Assembly: GCA_964636625.1 (NCBI GenBank)
Contig: CAZWUL010000029.1
Location: 1-12,136, forward strand
Origin: CAZWUL01 sp964636625
GTDB taxonomy: Bacteria > Atribacterota > Phoenicimicrobiia > Phoenicimicrobiales > Stramentimicrobiaceae
DNA: 12,136 bases
Direction of reading: 5' to 3'
A model generated the notes under the pieces. It had not been told where the DNA came from, ran no database searches, and saw only the letters and a program-made list of their open reading frames with translations. Shown here one piece after another: positions 6,163-12,093 of this stretch; position 1 is the first letter of the stretch, and each line of letters begins with the position of its first letter. The translations under genes and the position numbers were made by a program.

Positions 6163-7389
6163 TTAACAAACGAACTTCTTACACAATTCTTTAACATCAC
6201 ACAGAACTTGATTTTTTACCTGCTCATTATCAATATTAACAAGCACCCTGTCTATTAATTCAGCAATATTTACCATTTCATCTTCTTTCATCCCACGGGT
6301 TGTCATTGCCGGAGTCCCAACTCGTATTCCACTGGTTACCATAGGCGGTTGGGTATCAAAAGGAACGGCATTTTTATTTACTGTAATACCTGATTCTTCC
6401 AGGGCATTTTCAGCCTGTTTGCCGGTAATGCCTTTATTTCTTAAATCAATCAGCATAAGGTGGTTATCAGTTCCATCAGATACCAACTGGTAATCCATTT
6501 CCATTAAGCGCCTGGCAAGAGCGACAGCATTTTTCTTAATTTGCTTCTGATAGGATATAAAATCTTTCTGCATAGCCTCTTTAAAACAAACTGCTTTGGC
6601 AGCTATTATATGCATCAAGGGACCACCCTGAATGCCAGGAAAAATACTTTTATCTACCTGTTTTGCCAATTCCTGCTGACATAGAATTAAACCACCCCTG
6701 GGTCCTCTTAGGGTCTTATGTGTAGTAGTGGTTACAAAATGACAGGATGGAATCGGGCTAACGTGCTCCCCTGCTACAATTAAACCCGCGATATGGGCAA
6801 TATCAGCCAGAAGGTAAGCCCCTACCTCATCAGCTATCTCCCTGAACTTTTCAAAATCAATTTCCCTCGGATAAGCACTGGCTCCGGCGACAATCATTTT
6901 TGGTTTACTTTCTATGGCTAAATTTCTTAGCTGGGCATAATCTATTCGTCCGGTGTCTTTTTTTACCCCATAAGGGACTATATTATATAATTTACCGGAA
7001 AAGTTAACCGGACTACCATGTGTCAAATGACCTCCATGAGATAAATTCATTGACAGGACAGTATCACCAGGTTTAAGCACACTGAAATAAACAGCCATAT
7101 TAGCCTGCGAACCGGAATGTGGCTGTACATTAGCATGGTCTGCTGAAAACAGTTTTTTTGCCCGGTCAATAGCTAGATTTTCCACTTCATCTATAAATTG
7201 GCATCCTCCATAATATTTTTTTCCGGGGTAGCCTTCGGCATATTTATTGGTTAAAACAGAGCCCTGTGCCTCCAACACGGCATCACTTACAAAATTTTCA
7301 GAAGCTATAAGTTCCAGAGTATATTTCTGTCTTTCTTCTTCTTTTTGTATTATTTTGTATATTTCCTTATCGATTTTTTTTAAGTCCAA
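6163..7389 (-). CDS. glyA: Serine hydroxymethyltransferase
   Basis: PLP enzyme that interconverts serine and glycine while charging tetrahydrofolate with a methylene group; the main entry to one-carbon metabolism. The 408-residue product shows LELIASENFVS (25-35), TNKYAEGYPGKKYYGGC (47-63), VQPHSGSQAN (88-97), the PLP-contacting D196 and H199 in LADIAHIAGL, and the Schiff-base lysine K225 in VTTTTHKTLRGPRGG (219-233). All key residues are present. The start is TTG, supported by a near-perfect AAAGGAGG (7397-7404) seven bases upstream, and the N terminus aligns naturally with the family. It follows the peptidase gene by 81 bp with no obvious terminator, so cotranscription with rimO and the peptidase is likely. 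Its 3' flank is the repeat-filled gap before efp. Confidence 0.97.
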   Translation of the reverse strand: MDLKKIDKEIYKIIQKEEERQKYTLELIASENFVSDAVLEAQGSVLTNKYAEGYPGKKYYGGCQFIDEVENLAIDRAKKLFSADHANVQPHSGSQANMAVYFSVLKPGDTVLSMNLSHGGHLTHGSPVNFSGKLYNIVPYGVKKDTGRIDYAQLRNLAIESKPKMIVAGASAYPREIDFEKFREIADEVGAYLLADIAHIAGLIVAGEHVSPIPSCHFVTTTTHKTLRGPRGGLILCQQELAKQVDKSIFPGIQGGPLMHIIAAKAVCFKEAMQKDFISYQKQIKKNAVALARRLMEMDYQLVSDGTDNHLMLIDLRNKGITGKQAENALEESGITVNKNAVPFDTQPPMVTSGIRVGTPAMTTRGMKEDEMVNIAELIDRVLVNIDNEQVKNQVLCDVKELCKKFVC

Positions 7390-7396
7390 TTCTCTT

Positions 7397-7404
7397 CCTC
7401 CTTT
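7397..7404 (-). promoter_or_regulatory. Strong ribosome-binding site for TTG-started glyA
   Basis: The minus strand reads AAAGGAGG, seven bases before TTG at 7387-7389. No ATG or GTG in frame fits the family N terminus, so this site fixes the start. Confidence 0.8.
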
Positions 7405-7470
7405 GATAAAAGCCTTAAGCTAAATTAATTTACTTTTACTCCTGTAATAAAATTAATTATATAAATATCA

Positions 7471-8592
7471 TCAAATAATAATATCATCGATATCATACTT
7501 TTGATAAGCATCTAAATATAATTTTTTCGGTAAAACAGTCAGCACCTGGCAGCCATTTTCGGTTATTAATACGGTATCTTCAATACGAACGCCACCAATG
7601 CCTGGCATGTATATTCCTGGTTCTATTGTTACAACCATACCTGGCTGCAAAATAGTTTTATCATTGAAACTAAGGCGAGGAAGCTCATGTATATCAAGGC
7701 CAACTCCATGTCCTAAGGAGTGGCCAAAATATTCGCCATAACCTCTTCTGTTTATTATTGTTCGCGCAAATTCATCTAATTCGCAACAGCATTTACCTGG
7801 CGCTACCTGGCCTAATGTGGCAACCTGGGTTTCTTTAATAATATCAAAAATATTTTTCTGTTTCTTGCCGGTATCCCCTAAAATAAAAGAGCGGGTACAA
7901 TCAGAATTATACATTTCGAAAATACAGCCAAAATCTATGATTATTAACTCACCTTCTACAATTTTTTTAGCAGAAGGTTCACCATGTATCAGTATTCCTC
8001 TTTCCCCGGAAGTAACTATAAGGTTAAAAGCTTCTTTTTTTGCCCCATTGTTTCGCATATTATAATCCAGGTGGGCAGCAATGGCAAGTTCAGAAATATT
8101 ATTATTTATTAATGGAATTGTTTGTAAAAAAGAAAAAGTTGCAATATGGGCAGACTTTTTTAACAATTCAATTTCATTAGAATCCTTTATCATGCGCAAT
8201 TTTTCGATAATTCCTTTAGAAGGATGGAGTTTTAACCGAGGCATACGGGATTGATATTTTAGATAACTACTAACCGGTAGGGATTCGGCTTCAAAACCAA
8301 GTTTTTTAACTTTTAATTCTGATATTATTTCACACAATGATTCAGTTTGTGCATCAGCCTGTTTTAAATTCTGTATGATAATCTCACAATTGCTAATTTC
8401 CTGCTCTGCCTGATTGGTATATCGGGAATCGGTGATTAAATATCCGGCAGTCGGCGTCGAAAGCAAAATACCTTCTCCGGTAAATCCGGATAGGTAAAAA
8501 ACATTCTTATGATTTGTAATTAAAAAAGCGGAAATATTTAACCCAATACTGTTAATCTCCTGCCAGAATTTTTTGTTTCTATCTCTTATCAA
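7471..8592 (-). CDS. M24 metallopeptidase, Xaa-Pro peptidase (YqhT/PepQ-like)
   Basis: Cytosolic dinuclear-metal peptidase that removes N-terminal residues preceding proline or cleaves Xaa-Pro dipeptides. The 373-residue product has a creatinase-like N-terminal domain (about 1-130) and a pita-bread catalytic domain (about 138-360). The five metal ligands are visible: D220 (IIIDFG), D231 (NSDCTRSF), H295 (GHSLGHGVGLDIHE), E324 (TIEPGIY) and E338 (VRIEDTVL), with supporting H203, H291 and H302. So it should be active. The start is TTG with AAAAGGAAGG (8603-8612) ten bases upstream, a slightly long spacing. Whether it prefers dipeptides or longer peptides cannot be told by eye. A homologue (yqhT) lies directly before efp in Bacillus; here glyA and a repeat-filled gap intervene. 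Confidence 0.92.
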   Translation of the reverse strand: MIRDRNKKFWQEINSIGLNISAFLITNHKNVFYLSGFTGEGILLSTPTAGYLITDSRYTNQAEQEISNCEIIIQNLKQADAQTESLCEIISELKVKKLGFEAESLPVSSYLKYQSRMPRLKLHPSKGIIEKLRMIKDSNEIELLKKSAHIATFSFLQTIPLINNNISELAIAAHLDYNMRNNGAKKEAFNLIVTSGERGILIHGEPSAKKIVEGELIIIDFGCIFEMYNSDCTRSFILGDTGKKQKNIFDIIKETQVATLGQVAPGKCCCELDEFARTIINRRGYGEYFGHSLGHGVGLDIHELPRLSFNDKTILQPGMVVTIEPGIYMPGIGGVRIEDTVLITENGCQVLTVLPKKLYLDAYQKYDIDDIII

Positions 8593-8654
8593 AGTGCAAA
8601 TACCTTCCTTTTACTATCTACTCTATGATACTTAATTATACAGATTTTGTTTGA

Positions 8655-10001
8655 TTATTTGCAAATCTTTTCACCTACCAGGTTATATGGGTAAGCCCTG
8701 GTTATTTTAACATCTATCCATTTGCCGATATCCTGCTGATTGCCATTCAAAACAGAAATATTTCCATCTATTTCAGGAGCATCACTACAAGAGCGCCCTA
8801 TTATTATTTTTTTATTTTTCGGTGATATTTCGTCAATTAATACACGTTGTATCTTTCCCAACTGTTCAGTTTGCAATTCCAGGGAAATCTTTTGCTGCAA
8901 GGTCATCAAGGTATCCAGGCGTGCTGCTTTTATTTTTGCAGTAACATGACCTGTAAAGCTACTGGCAGGGCATTCTTCTTCATTATAAAAAGGGAAAATA
9001 CCTATCTTTTCAAAACGGTATTTTTCTATAAAATCATGCAATTGTTGAAAATCTTCTTCTGTTTCACCTGGAAAACCAACAATAAAGGTAGTCCTGATAG
9101 TTAAGTTTGGTATTTTCTCCCTTAATTTTTTAATAAGTTTCAGAATATCCTTCTGGCAAACTTTACGATTCATTCTTTTTAGAATATTGTCGCTGATATG
9201 TTGTAAGGGCATGTCAAGGTATGGACATATCATAGGGTTTTTAGAAATCACCTCAATCAGTCGGTCATCATAATGAGCTGGATGGGTATATAATATTCTT
9301 ATTTTCAATTCCTTTTTTTGGGGGATTTTAGCTATCTCTTGCAATAAAATAGGTAACATGTATCTGCCATAATTATCCATTCCATAAAAGGTTGTGTCCT
9401 CTGCAATTAGAATAATCTCTTTTAACGGATAGCATTTTAATAAATTATTGATTTCAGTGATTATGGATTCAATAGTGCGGCTGCGATATTTTCCTTTAAT
9501 TTGCGGTATCAGACAATAAGTACATCCGTTGTTGCAGCCTTCTGCTATTTTCAGATAGGCATAATGCTTTGGGCTGAGCAAAAAGCGAGGTGAATGCTCG
9601 TCATAAATAAAACAGGGATGATTGTTTACTTGAAATAAGGCCTTTTCACTATCAAGTTTCCTGATTATTTTATCAATCTGGCTTATCTCGTCCACTCCAA
9701 TGAAAGCATCAACTTCCGGAAGAGATTTTAAAAGATCCTGCTGTTGATATCTTTGGGGCAGACATCCTGCTACAATAATGTACTTTAACCTACCTTCATT
9801 TTTGAGCTTGGCTGCCTGTAATATACTATCAATTGATTCTTCTACTGCCGGCTGAATAAAACTACAGGTATTAATAATTGCAACGTCCGAATTTTCCACT
9901 TCGTTAGTCAGGGTATAATTTTTATCCAATAAATTGCCGCAAATAATTTCGCTATCAACAAAATTTTTTGGGCATCCCAATGATTGAATACTAACACGCA
10001 T
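8655..10001 (-). CDS. rimO: Ribosomal protein S12 methylthiotransferase RimO
   Basis: Radical-SAM methylthiotransferase that adds a methylthio group to a conserved aspartate of ribosomal protein uS12. Domains: N-terminal MTTase domain with three cluster-binding cysteines (C10 in SLGCPKN, C46 in INTCSF, C80 in VAGCLPQRY), radical-SAM core with CxxxCxxC (C156, C160, C163 in EGCNNGCTYCLIPQIKGKYRSR), and a C-terminal TRAM domain (about 380-448). The SLGCPKNFVDSE opening, the LPEVDAFIGV block and the GKYRSR sequence favour RimO over the tRNA enzymes MiaB and MtaB. At 448 residues it is normal length. The ATG start is fixed by family alignment, yet no Shine-Dalgarno sequence is visible upstream. 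A good promoter lies about 45 bp upstream. It heads the rimO-peptidase-glyA group, with 62 bp to the next gene. Confidence 0.95.
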   Translation of the reverse strand: MRVSIQSLGCPKNFVDSEIICGNLLDKNYTLTNEVENSDVAIINTCSFIQPAVEESIDSILQAAKLKNEGRLKYIIVAGCLPQRYQQQDLLKSLPEVDAFIGVDEISQIDKIIRKLDSEKALFQVNNHPCFIYDEHSPRFLLSPKHYAYLKIAEGCNNGCTYCLIPQIKGKYRSRTIESIITEINNLLKCYPLKEIILIAEDTTFYGMDNYGRYMLPILLQEIAKIPQKKELKIRILYTHPAHYDDRLIEVISKNPMICPYLDMPLQHISDNILKRMNRKVCQKDILKLIKKLREKIPNLTIRTTFIVGFPGETEEDFQQLHDFIEKYRFEKIGIFPFYNEEECPASSFTGHVTAKIKAARLDTLMTLQQKISLELQTEQLGKIQRVLIDEISPKNKKIIIGRSCSDAPEIDGNISVLNGNQQDIGKWIDVKITRAYPYNLVGEKICK

Positions 10002-10043
10002 AATAAATAAACCATAAATATAAAAGATTTAAATACTGTGGGT

Positions 10044-10072
10044 ATTGTATCATTTGACAGAATTAGTGTAAA
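10044..10072 (-). promoter_or_regulatory. Sigma70-type promoter for rimO
   Basis: The minus strand reads TTTACA (10067-10072), a 17-nt spacer, then TACAAT (10044-10049), with an upstream TG giving an extended -10 (TGATACAAT). Each hexamer is one mismatch from consensus. Predicted start of transcription is near 10037, leaving a leader of about 35 nt without a Shine-Dalgarno sequence. Confidence 0.65.
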
Positions 10073-10118
10073 TAGAAAAACAATTTCCAGTTTTTTGTTT
10101 AAAGTTTAGAGTCAAAAA

Positions 10119-10170
10119 TAGTATCGAGTATCAAGTAAAAATTGTATATAGTATTCCATATACCGTATAA
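10119..10170. repeat. Heptanucleotide-phased array near rimO promoter
   Basis: Units read tagtatc, gagtatc, aagtaaa (10119-10139), then after a short slip tgtatat, agtattc, catatac, cgtataa (10143-10170). The motif tagtatcgagta also occurs at 5633-5644, and 10142-10172 aligns to 5674-5704 at 26 of 31 positions, so the arrays in the two gaps are related. Confidence 0.7.
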
Positions 10171-10194
10171 CGTGAAGAAAATAAAAACAAATTC

Positions 10195-10235
10195 ACTCCC
10201 ACCTTTATCTTCCTCCCTCAAAGGGGAGAAAAAGA
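10195..10235. repeat. Degraded CTCCC/GGGAG inverted-repeat element
   Basis: A C/T-rich half followed by a G/A-rich half, with CTCCC (10213-10217) pairing GGGAG (10224-10228). Its layout resembles the copies at 10423-10464 and 12042-12093, but it is more diverged. Confidence 0.5.
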
Positions 10236-10279
10236 AAGATATAGTTTTTATTTATCAGTTTTCAGTAAAATATGCGGGC

Positions 10280-10332
10280 ATAAATGAATGAGATTGCCAC
10301 AAATGGCTAAAGCCATTTTCGCAATGACAAAA
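10280..10332 (-). repeat. GTCATTGC/GTGGCAATCTC hairpin element, copy C (inverted)
   Basis: On the minus strand it reads TTTTGTCATTGC, a core hairpin, then GTGGCAATCTCATTCATTTAT. The core has a perfect 8-bp stem (AAATGGCT 10301-10308 with AGCCATTT 10311-10318). It lacks the 96-bp tail: similarity to copies A and B ends after CATTCATTTAT. It is oriented opposite to copy B, so the two could pair over about 50 nt in the arms. Confidence 0.85.
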
Positions 10333-10391
10333 TCGTATTGTATCATGTGTATTACTTATTGCACCGAAATACAAATAAGAATTATATTTAT

Positions 10392-10419
10392 ACTAAATAC
10401 TAACGACTAAATACTAATT
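10392..10419. repeat. Four tandem heptamers
   Basis: Units are actaaat, actaacg, actaaat, actaatt, immediately followed by the C/T-rich half of the next inverted-repeat element. The actaaNN form also occurs at 6109-6122. Confidence 0.7.
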
Positions 10420-10422
10420 ATA

Positions 10423-10464
10423 CTCCCCTCTCCCCTCGGAGGGAGAGAGTTGGTCAAGGGGGAG
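10423..10464. repeat. CTCTCCC/GGGAGAG inverted-repeat element
   Basis: CTCTCCC (10428-10434) pairs with GGGAGAG (10441-10447) around a 6-nt loop. A G-rich tail (AAGGGGGAG) extends to 10464. It is not followed by a U-tract in either direction, so it does not look like an intrinsic terminator. Confidence 0.65.
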
Positions 10465-10504
10465 AAAATATAAAAACATACACTAGAAAAAATAAACTAA
10501 TTTA

Positions 10505-10632
10505 TTTTGTCATTGCGAGACCAGCTGAAAGCTGGTCGTGGCAATCTCATTCATTTATTTCCACAGTATTTAGGATATACATAATAAAATTACATAGAAT
10601 ATTGTAAATTTTCATTTAAACCCATAGCATTT
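10505..10632 (+). repeat. GTCATTGC/GTGGCAATCTC hairpin element, copy B with tail
   Basis: It begins TTTTGTCATTGCGA and has a perfect 8-bp core stem (GACCAGCT 10519-10526 with AGCTGGTC 10530-10537, loop GAA). Outer ATTGC/GCAAT pairing encloses that stem. The right arm and tail (10537-10632) match copy A with one difference in 96 bases. It ends 27 bp from the baeRF stop codon and would form the 3' untranslated region of that transcript. Confidence 0.88.
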
Positions 10633-10660
10633 ACAACCTACTCGATACTACATACTTTTT
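10633..10660. repeat. Heptamer array joining copy B tail to the baeRF stop
   Basis: Reading in sevens from the first base after the tail gives acaacct, actcgat, actacat, acttttt. The array starts at exactly the same tail boundary as the array at 6033. Confidence 0.6.
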
Positions 10661-11820
10661 TAAAATCTATACATAGCAACAACATCTTCCCCATCAGGCA
10701 TCTGGTTTTCATCAAGCACATATACTTGACCGCCATTAGCGATAGTGTTAATAGCTGCAAAATTATATAGGTCATATTCTCCCTGGTTTTTGCTATCTTT
10801 TTCCATTATTTGAATCTTGTTTTCCTCAGGAAGAAAAATACCATACTGTGAAACATTCTTTTTGATTATCAAATTTTCTACTCGGCTAAAAACAGAAGCT
10901 GATACAATATTTTCTAATTGTGATGATGTCTTGCCAGTTCCTTTTGAGTCATGGTAAACCTTGGTAATTTCATCAAACTGATTATGGAAATACTCAGAAG
11001 CTATTTCCCATGCTTTGTTCTTAATTGAATCAGAAGATACATCATCAGGATTTCCTTCTACATTTTTTTCCAGTAGATATGGATAGGTATTAATTTCTTT
11101 ATAAAGCGGGAAAAGCTCCTTCACACACATTACAATTAAAGGTGATTTACTTTTTTTGTTACGTGGATTCAGATATTTATTTAATCCCTGGTCTATCATT
11201 CTAAAATACTGTAACAACTCTTCTCTTTTTTCATCGTCAACAACACCCTGTCCATGGAAAATTGCGGATTCTCCACCACTGGAATGATACTGGAGCGTCT
11301 TTTCAGATTCATCATACTGTAATATTTCTTGTATGCTATCGGGAATACCTTCAATATTTACTTCGTCTACACTTCCTTTAGTACAACGTAATACTCGGGT
11401 ATGGTTTCTGCTTAAAGCAAGCACATAATAGAAATTGTTGAACATAACTTCGGGCAAAAGTGGGATTAAATTGAAGTACTGGCTTACTTCGGCCATTTCC
11501 GGCATCTCAGTGGGTAATCGAAAATAACTAAATTGTTTGTTATTTATAAACATAGCCAGCCCCTGTTTTTGGTTTTGCCAGAACACCCTGTCGCCAATTA
11601 AATCAGTAGCTGGCTTTAATAATTTTTCTATTTCCCGATTATCCAAATTGTATTTTTCAGATAACTTTTTCTTCACACTATTTAGGAGAGTTTTTAATTG
11701 GATTGGCATTTTTTTTACTTCGCTACTTGCAGCAGCCCTGGTGGGCATATAAATTGATATGCAAATTTCATCCTTTTCATCGATTAGCTTAGCAATTACT
11801 TTTTTAGTTACTTCTTTCAC
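10660..11820 (-). CDS. baeRF family 3 protein (bacterial release-factor-1-like)
   Basis: It resembles baeRF family 3, a group of bacterial proteins related to archaeo-eukaryotic release factor aRF1/eRF1; they are thought to act on ribosomes, but their function is not established. Numbering from the ATG at 11835, landmarks are CISIYMPTRAAASSEVKKMPIQLKTLL (25-51), FWQNQKQGLAMFINN (85-99), FNLIPLLPEVMFNNFYYVLALSRNHTRVLR (121-150), IFHGQGVVDDEKREELLQYFRMIDQGL (192-218), a third domain with SRVENLIIKKNVSQYGIF (317-334), and the ending GGQVYVLDENQMPDGEDVVAMYRF. I prefer GTG at 11818-11820 as start: GGAGGG lies seven bases before it, whereas the ATG at 11833-11835 has only A/T upstream and is itself part of that site. 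This gives 386 residues. No signal peptide or membrane segment. Monocistronic with its own promoter. Confidence 0.82.
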   Translation of the reverse strand: MKEVTKKVIAKLIDEKDEICISIYMPTRAAASSEVKKMPIQLKTLLNSVKKKLSEKYNLDNREIEKLLKPATDLIGDRVFWQNQKQGLAMFINNKQFSYFRLPTEMPEMAEVSQYFNLIPLLPEVMFNNFYYVLALSRNHTRVLRCTKGSVDEVNIEGIPDSIQEILQYDESEKTLQYHSSGGESAIFHGQGVVDDEKREELLQYFRMIDQGLNKYLNPRNKKSKSPLIVMCVKELFPLYKEINTYPYLLEKNVEGNPDDVSSDSIKNKAWEIASEYFHNQFDEITKVYHDSKGTGKTSSQLENIVSASVFSRVENLIIKKNVSQYGIFLPEENKIQIMEKDSKNQGEYDLYNFAAINTIANGGQVYVLDENQMPDGEDVVAMYRF

Positions 11821-11827
11821 AATATAT

Positions 11828-11833
11828 CCCTCC
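11828..11833 (-). promoter_or_regulatory. Ribosome-binding site deciding the baeRF start
   Basis: The minus strand reads GGAGGG, seven bases before GTG at 11818-11820. The alternative ATG (11833-11835) shares its last G with this site and has no purine-rich sequence upstream. Confidence 0.7.
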
Positions 11834-11880
11834 ATTTTTTAAATATTATTTTCTCAAGGTACTCATTTTATCTTAACTAT

Positions 11881-11909
11881 ATTGTATATGTTATGAAGAT
11901 TTTGTGCAA
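11881..11909 (-). promoter_or_regulatory. Sigma70-type promoter for the baeRF gene
   Basis: The minus strand reads TTGCAC (11904-11909), a 17-nt spacer and TACAAT (11881-11886). Predicted transcription start is near 11874, about 55 nt before the GTG start. Geometry and the -10 hexamer match the rimO promoter. Confidence 0.6.
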
Positions 11910-12041
11910 TTATATTTATACTGGGGTAGTAAAATAGCTTAAATTTATACCTGTTTATCATTGTTCAGTTCTTTTTTCACTAATAAGATTTTCATTATTT
12001 TATTTAATACATTTTAAATGATAATAAACTCTTTTTTATTT

Positions 12042-12093
12042 CCTCCCCCTCACCCTACCCTCTCCCTCCGAGGGGAGAGGGTGAACTTCCCCC
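12042..12093. repeat. CTCTCCC/GGGAGAG inverted-repeat element, best copy
   Basis: ACCCTCTCCC (12057-12066) pairs perfectly with GGGAGAGGGT (12073-12082) around the loop TCCGAG, giving a 10-bp stem flanked by C-rich ends. It is the most intact of three related copies and lies upstream of the baeRF promoter. Confidence 0.7.

Larger units (their letters stand above)
10002..10659. other. 658-bp intergenic region, repeat-filled
   Basis: Gap between the baeRF gene and rimO. From low to high coordinates it holds the rimO leader and promoter, a heptamer array (10119-10170), and a degraded CTCCC/GGGAG element (10195-10235). Next come an inverted GTCATTGC element (10280-10332), a heptamer array (10392-10419), and a CTCTCCC/GGGAGAG element (10423-10464). 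It ends with a direct GTCATTGC element plus tail (10505-10632) and a last heptamer array ending at the baeRF stop codon (10633-10660). No plausible coding sequence was found in it. Confidence 0.8.

Noticed and set aside
6149..6167. 7-bp hairpin at the glyA stop as a terminator
   Set aside because: The stem is almost entirely A/T and has no U-tract after it; such pairing is expected by chance in this composition.
10519..10537. Perfect 8-bp stem after baeRF as an intrinsic terminator
   Set aside because: On the minus strand the stem is followed by GCAATGACAAAAT rather than a U-tract, and the same arms occur in elements placed elsewhere, so it is treated as part of a repeat family.
11030..11835. 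GGQ tripeptide in the baeRF protein as a catalytic release-factor motif
   Set aside because: It lies at the extreme C terminus within a strand-turn context, not in a central domain loop, and the family does not need it; coincidence is more likely.
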